Shown: positions 56,695 through 64,000 of the stretch, one piece after another | How positions within the stretch are numbered: the stretch's first letter is position 1 | Layout of the letters: every line of letters begins with the position of its first letter | Assembly: GCA_029298735.1 (NCBI GenBank) | Contig: JANSLP010000013.1 | Coordinates: 124,001 to 188,000 of the forward strand | DNA length: 64,000 bases | Direction of reading: 5' to 3' | Source of the DNA: Ophiostoma sp. CBS 140.51 | Lineage: Eukaryota > Ascomycota > Sordariomycetes > Ophiostomatales > Ophiostomataceae | Notes under the pieces: model-generated | What the model saw: the letters and a program-made list of their open reading frames with translations, nothing else | What the model was told of the DNA's origin: nothing | The model's database searches: none | Made by a program: the position numbers and the translations under genes

Positions 56695-58038
56695 TGCGGA
56701 AGTGTGATGTGAAGAATATGAGAAGAGGTAATGGAAAATTGAAGGAAAATAAAGCAACTAAAAACGATACTGTAACACCGTTAGAATTAAGCTTGTTAGT
56801 TGAGGCTGTTGATAACTCCTTTAAAAGACCTGACGTCGACCCCGAGGTGCTCCGGTTCGATGCCGCGGATCAGTGAAAGTGGATTGGGGTTGAAATGAAG
56901 CTTGAGAAGTGTTCTCGCGTAACTGCAAGTATTTTTGCATTCTTGTGTTTCTTGTTCCTGCCCCTTTCAATTTTTGTCTGCTTTCCTCATTCGTGTATTC
57001 TGTCCTTGGTCGTTCTTTCCGCTCGGGCTGCGCTGAACCGAGGAGTCTCGCCCCTCCTTCCCCAGCCGCAGCGCACAATCATACAAAGTACACCCACAAC
57101 ACACCCACAACATACCCAACTCACCACACACGGCAAGCGCAGACGGCAGGCCTAGGAAGGCCCACCCCCGAGATCGGGCGGCCGTGGACTGGTGGCGGGC
57201 TGGGCGGAGTGTCCACTCTCGTCCACCCCACGCTCACGCTATTTACCGATTTCCCGTGTCTGGAGCGTCGACCAGCTTTTTAAAGTGATGGCGTCTCCAT
57301 CATCATCCACCACACGAAGCCTTTTGTGCGAATAAGAACGGCTCCTATTCTCGCCAAACACCCCTCGCGACCCTCACGACCCTCTTCTCTCCTCATTTCC
57401 TCTTCTCTTCGTCTCTTGGCAGCACCCGGCTGTTGCATCATATCCTGGCACCACCCCTCACTTTGAACCACTTCACATCACTTGCCGTGTTTTTATTGCT
57501 TTGACTTACCTGGTGTCTTCCCCCCTTTCTCTATTTTTTATCTCGTTTCGTTGGTTTTGGTTTGTTTCGTGCAGAAAGTTCTGGGTCTGGGCCGCCCCAT
57601 TTACCCCCATTCCTTCTCCAGTCAATCTCAATTTAGCCGGCACTTGTTCGACTGGGGGGTTTTTCTCAGCTTTCTTGTTTGGAGACGTTGGGGAACCTCT
57701 TAGACTCTTGGAAGTTTATTCAACCGTCATCACCTGCCCGATTCTTGGAGGTACAGTGTACTTGAAGGTGGGCTGCAGACAGCTTGATCGGAAAGCCATC
57801 TTGGGACAATTTTGAGACGCCTTTTTTGTTTATTTTCTAGTTCGTATCTTGGCTTGAAAAACGGTCCAAGGACGTTATCATTTTGAAGCTATTTCCGGGA
57901 TTTTGAAGAAATATCTGAATCCAATTTGCTTCGTTTCGAGCTTTCTCCAAGATCTCTTTTACACACTCAATCCCACTCTTACCAATCTCACTTTATCTCA
58001 ACACGCCCATCTTCACATCACCAACCACAACCGCCAAC
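56695..58038. other. divergent promoter region, dehydrogenase / aldolase
   Basis: About 1.3 kb between divergent starts, C/T-rich on the aldolase side from about 57350. A 15-codon upstream frame (ATG at 57288, stop ending at 57335) would matter only for a leader longer than 750 nt. The spacing suits co-regulation of the two enzymes. No other gene seen. Confidence 0.5.
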
Positions 58039-58911
58039 ATGACTCGCCCTCCGTTGTCAGAAAACCGGTCAATGGCCATCCTCAACGCCGCCCGCGACGG
58101 CGGCTACGCAGTGCCCGGCATGTGCTGCTACAACATTGAGTCGGTCATTGCTACGGTCCGTGCTGCCGAGGCTGCCCGTTCGCCCGCCATGGTCTTGCTC
58201 TTCCCCTGGGCTATTGAGTACGCTGGCGATGCGCTCGTCAAGGCCGCCGCCGAGGCCGCCCACAGCGCCAGCGTGCCCGTCTCGCTGCACCTGGACCACG
58301 CGCAGACGCCCGAGCTTGTGCGCCGTGCGGCCGATATCCCGGATGCCTTTGACAGCATCATGTGCGATATGAGCCACTACGAGAAGGAGGAGAACCTGAA
58401 GCTCACCCGCGAGCTGGTGCAATACTGCCACGAACGCGGCATCGCCACCGAAGCTGAGCCGGGCCGCATCGAGGGCGGCGAGGATGGTGTGGCCGAGACG
58501 ATTGACCTTGAGGCTGTCCTGACGACGCCTGAGCAGGCCGAGGAGTTCGTGGCAACGGGCATCGAGATGCTGGCGCCTGCGTTTGGCAACGTGCACGGCG
58601 AGTACGGCCCGCGGGGCATCCAGCTCGAGTACGACCGTCTTGATTCAATCAACAAGGCCGTCGGCAATCGTGTTCGTCTTGTTCTGCACGGTGCGGATCC
58701 CTTTGACGAGAAGATCTTCCGGCGGTGCATCGACGCGGGTGTGACCAAGATCAACATCAACAAAGGCATGAACAACCACTATGCGGCGACCCAGGAAGAA
58801 ATGCGTGGCAAGCCGTTGACGAGCGTGATCGAGGCTGGCACAAATCGGATGCAGGCGGCTATTGAGGTTTACATGGAATGGTTTGGCAGCAAGGGCAAGG
58901 CTGATAAGTAG
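58039..58911 (+). CDS. class II ketose-bisphosphate-type aldolase
   Basis: Zinc-dependent aldolase of the fructose/tagatose-bisphosphate class II family, 290 residues in one exon. The TIM-barrel residues are present: catalytic D86 and zinc ligand H87 in SLHLDHAQT, the glutamate pair E138/E140 in ATEAEPGRIEGGEDG, zinc histidines H186 (FGNVHGEYG) and H217 (LVLHGADP). Two loops differ from the usual enzymes: the GAS(D/G) phosphate loop is GADPFD, and the NxNT(D/E) loop is KININKGMN at 237-245, with Lys in place of Thr. This suggests a substrate other than fructose 1,6-bisphosphate, and the glycolytic enzyme of fungi is a longer protein of about 360 residues. It converges with the kinase gene at 158 bp. 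Start: the only ATG, in CCAACATGAC context. Confidence 0.88.
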   Translation: MTRPPLSENRSMAILNAARDGGYAVPGMCCYNIESVIATVRAAEAARSPAMVLLFPWAIEYAGDALVKAAAEAAHSASVPVSLHLDHAQTPELVRRAADIPDAFDSIMCDMSHYEKEENLKLTRELVQYCHERGIATEAEPGRIEGGEDGVAETIDLEAVLTTPEQAEEFVATGIEMLAPAFGNVHGEYGPRGIQLEYDRLDSINKAVGNRVRLVLHGADPFDEKIFRRCIDAGVTKININKGMNNHYAATQEEMRGKPLTSVIEAGTNRMQAAIEVYMEWFGSKGKADK

Positions 58912-59069
58912 GAAGGTGCTGTCACAATTACAGGAAGGAGCAAGTTAGGTCAACAGCAAAAATAGAAGGAGCAATCAACGATTCATAATTAAATACTAAA
59001 CTAAACGATAAAAAAAGACAAAATGTGCCTCCATTACTCCAAATCAATTTTAGCCCTTTCAAGTCTCAT

Positions 59070-60902
59070 TCATGCCTCTCCCTGCCAGCCGTTGTACAGT
59101 CCCCGGATAGCCACCATGATGCCCCATGCACCCGGGTCCGGCGGCAGGTCGCTGGCATCCTTGCCTGCACCAACATACGTCGCACGGCCCAGCTTTGGCG
59201 TCAGTTTGCGTGTGCTCTCGGCACCCTTCTCAGCAGCCTCGACACCGGCCTTAAAGCCACCCTGGCCAATGGCTTGGGCAAAGGGGATCAGCGTGTCCAT
59301 GACGGTGCGGTCACCGACCTTGGCGGGGGTGTAGTGGCCGAGGTGATCAATAGCGGTCGTCAGAGCATTGCCCCAGACCTCAGTGTCCTTGACGTTGCCA
59401 CCGTTCTTGTTTTCGGAGACGGCCTTCTCGACGGCTGCACGCAGCGACACTAGGAAGATGCCCAGGATACCACCGAGAGTGCCACCCATCTTGGTCTCAA
59501 CAATATGCTCGAGGGAACGCAGCACAGCAACCGACGACCCTGCCTTGGCCAGTGGAGAGGCACCCTCGGTACCGTCAACAGCCGCCAGCAGCGACAGAGC
59601 ACCCGTCTTGAGCGTCTCGCCGCAGTCACCATCGCCCATGACCGTGTCCCATTTTGTCAGGTCAGGCTCAGCCGCCGCCAGATCGTTGCATGCCTGGCGC
59701 AGGGCCATCTCCAGACGGGCAGCATCCACTGGCAGATCACCGCCGTTGGTCGTGCTGTGTGACTTCTCCTCCTCACCCTCCAGCGACTTGACAAACTGCT
59801 CGGCACGCGGCCGGCGCTGGGCCTGGGCGCCCGAGAACGACTCCCAGTAGGTGCTTGTGCGGGTGTCCAAGAACCCCTTGAGCTCCTCGACGCTGTAAGG
59901 GTTCTGCTCGTCGGCAGCAGCGGCCGTCAGGTTGAGCAGCGACACGGAAAAGGCGGGGGCGTTCAGCGAAGTCTCTAGGCAGCCGGCGTACACACGGACG
60001 GGCGTAATCTTCCAGTCGCGCTGCAGCTGCACGAGCAGCTCGTCCACCAGGGCACTGAGCTCGAGCTGCGACATACCGCCGAAGTTGCTGACCAGCAGCA
60101 CAACTTCGTCCTTTTGGGTGTCAAAGTGCACGTACGCGCGCTCGGCGTCCGTCTCGTCCAGGCAGTGCTTGAGCAGGTTGCCCACCAGATCCTCAGCCGA
60201 TGGTGCCGGCTTCAATTTGCGGTAGCCCGGCTCGTTGTGGGGACCGGTACCGATCTCGACCTCGTCGGCGGCCAGGGCGCCGTGCTCTGTGCGGCCGGGA
60301 ACGTGGCAGTGGTCCAAAGTCGCGGCAATGCTGACCAGCTGCTTAGCCACGGCCTGGCCCAGACCGTAGACATCGTCGAGGCTGGCGCGCGAGGCAGTCG
60401 CCGCCGCGGCGCCCATAATTTTGAGAACGGCAATCTGGCCCGCGAGACCACGCCGGCCGACCAGGCGTCCACCGCCGCGACCCACCGAGACATCGTCACC
60501 GCAAACAATCATGCGGCACTTGTGCTGGCCCGAGGCATTGGCCTTTTCGGCGGCCAGACCGAAATGCAGGCAGTCGCCAGTGTAGTTGGTAATCACCAGA
60601 ATGGTACCGACGTCCGAGGGCACGCGGTGGACGGCCGACAGGATTTGCTTGGTGGAAGGGGATGCAAAAATGTCACCACAGGCGGCGGCAGCCAGCATGT
60701 TGGTTCCGACATAACCAGCCCAGGCAGGCTCGTGGCCGGAGCCGCCGCCGGAGATGAGGGCTACTTTGGAACGGTCAAAGGCGGTGTCGTAGACGACGCG
60801 GAGGTCGGTGTCGAGGGCGAGGCTAGGGTTGTAGGCGACGAGGCCGCGCAGGGCCTTGACGACAAGACCGTCGGCGGAGTTGAATAGGTGAGCAGTCGAC
60901 AT
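59070..60902 (-). CDS. dihydroxyacetone/erythrulose-type kinase (DAK family)
   Basis: ATP-dependent ketose kinase with the fused DhaK and DhaL domains, 610 residues in one exon, as in yeast Dak1 (about 584). DhaK part: GSGHEP with H57, NYTGDCLHFGLA with D110, and the substrate-binding histidine H222 in EIGTGPHNEPG, which forms the covalent hemiaminal with the ketose. DhaL part: GDGDCGET at 423-430, which holds the Mg-ATP aspartates, and KMGGTLGGI. All catalytic residues are present. The family includes both glycerone kinases and the erythrulose kinase of yeast erythritol catabolism; sequence motifs alone do not separate them. The neighbours (RpiB-type isomerase, aldolase, dehydrogenase) favour a tetrulose or related ketose. 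No peroxisomal C-terminal signal (ends QGEA). Confidence 0.93.
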   Translation of the reverse strand: MSTAHLFNSADGLVVKALRGLVAYNPSLALDTDLRVVYDTAFDRSKVALISGGGSGHEPAWAGYVGTNMLAAAACGDIFASPSTKQILSAVHRVPSDVGTILVITNYTGDCLHFGLAAEKANASGQHKCRMIVCGDDVSVGRGGGRLVGRRGLAGQIAVLKIMGAAAATASRASLDDVYGLGQAVAKQLVSIAATLDHCHVPGRTEHGALAADEVEIGTGPHNEPGYRKLKPAPSAEDLVGNLLKHCLDETDAERAYVHFDTQKDEVVLLVSNFGGMSQLELSALVDELLVQLQRDWKITPVRVYAGCLETSLNAPAFSVSLLNLTAAAADEQNPYSVEELKGFLDTRTSTYWESFSGAQAQRRPRAEQFVKSLEGEEEKSHSTTNGGDLPVDAARLEMALRQACNDLAAAEPDLTKWDTVMGDGDCGETLKTGALSLLAAVDGTEGASPLAKAGSSVAVLRSLEHIVETKMGGTLGGILGIFLVSLRAAVEKAVSENKNGGNVKDTEVWGNALTTAIDHLGHYTPAKVGDRTVMDTLIPFAQAIGQGGFKAGVEAAEKGAESTRKLTPKLGRATYVGAGKDASDLPPDPGAWGIMVAIRGLYNGWQGEA

Positions 60903-63257
60903 TGTGTGTGTGTCGTTCGTGGTGTGTAGAGAGGGAGGAAGAAGAGGCCGAGAAGAATCTGGAGAAAGCAGTCCGAGGAGCTCTACACAGAAAAAAAAGA
61001 AAGACAGTAGGGAAGAAAGGAAGAAGACAAAAAAAGAGAAGCACAGAAAAGGAAATAATCTGGGAAGAGGAGAAGGAAAAGGGCAAACGGAAGGAACAAA
61101 AGTAGGAGAGCTCCCCGTGTCGTGGCAAGCTGCGACCTATCGGCTGTCTTCGTACGCGGTCCCTTCGTTCACTCTTTGCTTTACTTTCTATTCACCTTGT
61201 CAACGGGTTTCCTACGGCTTTCCCTATGGCTATCTCTCCGAGTCCCTTTAGCTTTCTTTACTAGAACGCGTTCTTTTTTTCTTTCCTTTTTTTCTCTCTT
61301 CTGTCCTTCATCCTCTTTCCCAAAAGAGTAGTCCAGTGTCGTCAGCGCGGTGTCCACACGAGCTCCAGGTCCAGAACCTGTCAGAAGATCCGCTCGTCAC
61401 AGGCTGTGTATTTTTGTAGTCCTTTCCCTCCCTCTCATCGCTTCTCGCGCCTTCCGTTTCTCTTATTCTTGCCCCACGACCATAACTGGTACCTCCGCTT
61501 TCGCATTCTTTTTTCTCAGACAATCATCTCTGTCCATCTATTCCGTCTCTCTTCTTCCCCTCCTCTGCCGTGTCTCTTTGCCACCCCTCACTGTCTTCTC
61601 CTCTCCCTGTTACTCGCTTCCTCCCCTCATTTCACCTGCGGATCATTCCTTGGCTGTCAGAGTTGCAACGGTACTGTGCACTGGTGCACACATTTCTCCG
61701 CTGCTGCGGTAAGTACTCTCCAATACGGAGAAGAGTCTGTGTAATTGTGTAATATTGCGGAGTCGATGTAATTTTTGGGCGGACAAAGGCCAAAATACGT
61801 CAAGAAAGGTTGCAAAGGTGTAGCGCGCGTGCCTGTCGTTGGACCGTGTAAGTGGAAAAAGCGGGGAACTAACTGCCCTGGCTTGCCCTTGAACAGAAAA
61901 AACAAGACCGAGAATGGCAAGAACAGGAACTCAATACTGCTGGACTCGAGCCGTTCGGGTCGTTGGCGACCGATGATCACTTGTTCGCCGCTGATGGCTG
62001 TTGGTTTCTCGGAGGACAGGCGGGAATACAGCGCCAAAGAATACGCTACAAATAAGGAGTGAACAAACAAACCTCGCAGCATGCTCCGAGGTTTGTTAGT
62101 GGCTCCTACCCCGCTAGAGAGAGCAGTGCTCCGGGGAAGCAGGCAGTTGTGAGAGGAGAAAGAATCAAGGAGAGGCCTTCGGATTACCCGATTAGGCAAC
62201 CCACAAGTAACTCTTACCTGCTCCACCTCCACACTCGAGAGGCAAAAAAGGTGAGCAAAGAGTGCAGTAAAACAAGAATAGACGAGAGAACTGGACACAA
62301 AAAGGACTCTAGAACAGAGAGGATCCTTTCCTCACACCGTGTCACTTTTGCAAAAATTATCGGAGGTCTTGTGCCTCTTCCAGCGGGTCATAGATTGTAG
62401 TGGAGAATAAAGGGTTTTGAAGGCACAAAATAGCCACTCAAGCCACTTACACCAGCAGTATTAGTGACTTGACCAGACTCGGCGAATCCGCCGACTACAG
62501 GCGCAAACGGCGCGATCGCCGGTGTAAGAATGACATTGCGGCGCGAGAAGAGAGCACAATGCACTCTGACGGGGTGGCATAAAATCGAAGGGATCATGGA
62601 TGGGCTCCGAGGAAGAAGTTGGAGACACGCAAAGACAGAGTCAGTTAAGTGTTGTGAGGAATAAAATAATAATAAAAACGTGCTGGAGAAAAAGAAAGAA
62701 GCAACACGGCCGAATAAGGTAATATTTGGGAATAATTACAGGATTCCAGAAAATTGTGATAAAAATAAAATTTTATATTAGAATAGCAAAAGAAATGCCG
62801 AGCAAAAGACACAAAAATTACAAACAAAAAGAACTCCCAAAGAAACCCCCACCAATACTCTTCCCTCGTGGTGGACGGCAGATGCCTCCGGAGACCGGTG
62901 CACTTCACTCTCCAATCTTTGCCTGCCCACTTCGAGCCACCCTCCACTTACACGCTCTCACCCACCTGTGCCGTGCTTGCGTAACTTCCGGCTGCCGTGT
63001 CTTTGTCTTTTTGTTGTAGCTGTTTGTAGAAGTAATACTCTGTTCCCAAGGACTGCCTTCTCTACTATGCTAGGTAGCGTCAATCGGACTCCAGTGAAGA
63101 TTTTCTGCAGCTCTCTTCCCAAATTATTTTGTTTCTAATTCTTCCTTCACCTTTCACATTCTCACGAACTCTTCAAATTTAACCCGCCACTGTCAAACTA
63201 CTTTCGTTTACCTCTACGACACCTCCTACCACTTTAACACACAAACTACTACACACA
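60903..63257. other. divergent promoter region, kinase / RpiB-type isomerase
   Basis: About 2.4 kb between divergent starts. 60903-61100 is purine-rich (C/T-rich in the kinase direction); 61200-61650 is C/T-rich on the plus strand. Around 62440-62590 the minus strand carries a GC-richer, protein-like frame (NVILTPAIAPFAPVVGGF then a possible GTAAGT donor) without partner exons; I could not assign it. Otherwise no gene is supported. Confidence 0.45.
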
Positions 63258-63858
63258 ATGGCCGCCTCACAACCATCATGGCGCATCGCCATCGGCTGCG
63301 ATGTACGTCTCTCGTCATTCTCCTACTCTCCTCTGGTGCGCATTAACGTCAACTAATCCCTTTCTCTTCCTTTAGGATGCCGGTGTCAGCTACAAGGAGG
63401 CCATTAAGGCCGACTTTGCCAAGGATGCCCGTGTCACGTCCGTCGTCGATGTTGGCTCCGACGGCAAGCACGACAAGACCGCCTACCCTCACATTGCCGT
63501 CCGCGCCGCCAAGCTCGTTGCCTCGGGTGAGGTCGACCGTGCCGTCCTGATTTGCGGCACGGGCCTCGGCGTCGCCATCTCTGCCAACAAGATCCGCGGT
63601 GTGCGCGCCGTCACTGCCCACGACTCTTTCTCGGTCGAGCGCGCTGTGCTCTCCAACAACGCCCAAGTGCTGTGCATGGGCGAGCGGGTAGTCGGTCTGG
63701 AGCTGGCCCGTCGGTTGGCGCGCGAGTGGCTCGGCTACGTCTTTGACGAGACGAGCGCGAGCGCTGCCAAGGTGCAGGCCATTGGCGAGTACGAGACGGG
63801 CGAGGGCGGTATTGGCAACGGTCCCACGGAGACGGCGACGGCAGTGGATGGCTGCTAA
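63258..63858 (+). CDS. RpiB/LacAB-family sugar-phosphate isomerase
   Basis: Aldose-ketose isomerase of the RpiB family. Exons 63258-63302 and 63376-63858 (donor GTACGT, acceptor TAG, 73-bp intron) give 175 residues. The phosphate and diol site GCDDAG is at 13-18 (DD where bacterial RpiB has DH), and the catalytic cysteine is C75 in LICGTGLGVAISANK. At the place of the E. coli ring-opening histidine (in RQHND) this protein has Ser108 (VLSNNAQVLCMGERVVG). Fungi normally use the unrelated RpiA for ribose 5-phosphate, so a B-type enzyme here is probably catabolic; yeast erythritol catabolism uses such a protein as erythrulose-4-phosphate isomerase. The short first exon (15 codons) carries the start. 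The gene diverges from the kinase. Confidence 0.9.
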
Positions 63859-64000
63859 GCGGTAGACGATTAGGAGAAGATACAAAGGAGGCTACATTTA
63901 TCTGGGAACAGGATGAAGAAGATGATGGTGGCGATTATCACGCTGGAATAAAAATGGAAGCATAAAAATAATACCAAAAATGCTACAAAAATCATCAATA

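Noticed and set aside
60114..60887. 257-codon open frame antisense to the kinase
   Set aside because: Shadow of the DAK gene.
59070..60902. Reading the DAK gene simply as glycolytic/glycerol dihydroxyacetone kinase
   Set aside because: Possible, but the neighbouring RpiB-type isomerase, aldolase and dehydrogenase make a dedicated catabolic role more likely; left open in the entry.
61657..62298. 213-codon open frame on the minus strand between kinase and isomerase
   Set aside because: Overlaps C/T- and A/G-rich promoter DNA, no recognisable domain.

Overview
This is a nuclear segment of a filamentous ascomycete (Pezizomycotina). The evidence is short introns of about 53-120 bp with GT..AG ends and CTAAC/CTRAC branch sites, GC-rich coding regions in more AT-rich spacers, long pyrimidine-rich leaders, and gene content such as a PalB/Rim13-type calpain, a filamentous-type 359-residue G-beta, Hsp98/104 and mL67. 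A member of the Sordariomycetes is my best guess; the species cannot be fixed from the sequence alone. I found no mobile element, CRISPR array, rRNA gene or confident tRNA gene.

Left part (1-23 kb), gene-poor: serine palmitoyltransferase subunit LCB2 (minus), acetoacetyl-CoA synthetase (plus), the heterotrimeric G-protein beta subunit (plus) and a phosducin-like protein (plus). Phosducin-like proteins are the chaperones that assemble G-beta/gamma, so these two genes form a functional pair. They are separated by 6.3 kb, and 4.7 kb of non-coding DNA lies before the G-beta gene.

Middle part (23-51 kb), denser housekeeping genes: Hsp104-type disaggregase (minus), mitochondrial ribosomal protein mL67/MHR1 (plus), a sulfotransferase-like P-loop protein (minus), TFIIIC subunit Tfc4/Sfc4 (minus), RNA-binding SAM protein Vts1 (minus), ribosomal protein eL29 (minus), peroxisomal adenine-nucleotide carrier (minus), PalB-like calpain (plus) and an SLC35F6-like membrane transporter (minus). 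Several needed introns to be placed by hand; eL29 has four coding exons, the first only 7 nt.

Right part (52-64 kb): an M13/neprilysin-type metallopeptidase (plus), then a run of four carbohydrate enzymes: an LtnD/3-hydroxyisobutyrate-dehydrogenase-like oxidoreductase (minus), a class II ketose-bisphosphate-type aldolase (plus), a dihydroxyacetone/erythrulose-type kinase (minus) and an RpiB-family isomerase (plus). They are arranged as two divergent pairs whose inner genes converge. This is the most interesting part of the window. It looks like a catabolic cluster for a C4 sugar, polyol or sugar acid (tetrulose/tetronate chemistry), related in kinase and isomerase to the erythrulose branch of yeast erythritol catabolism but with an added dehydrogenase and aldolase. 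It probably continues beyond the right edge. Its RpiB member has lost the histidine used for sugar ring opening, which fits a tetrose phosphate that cannot form a ring through O4.
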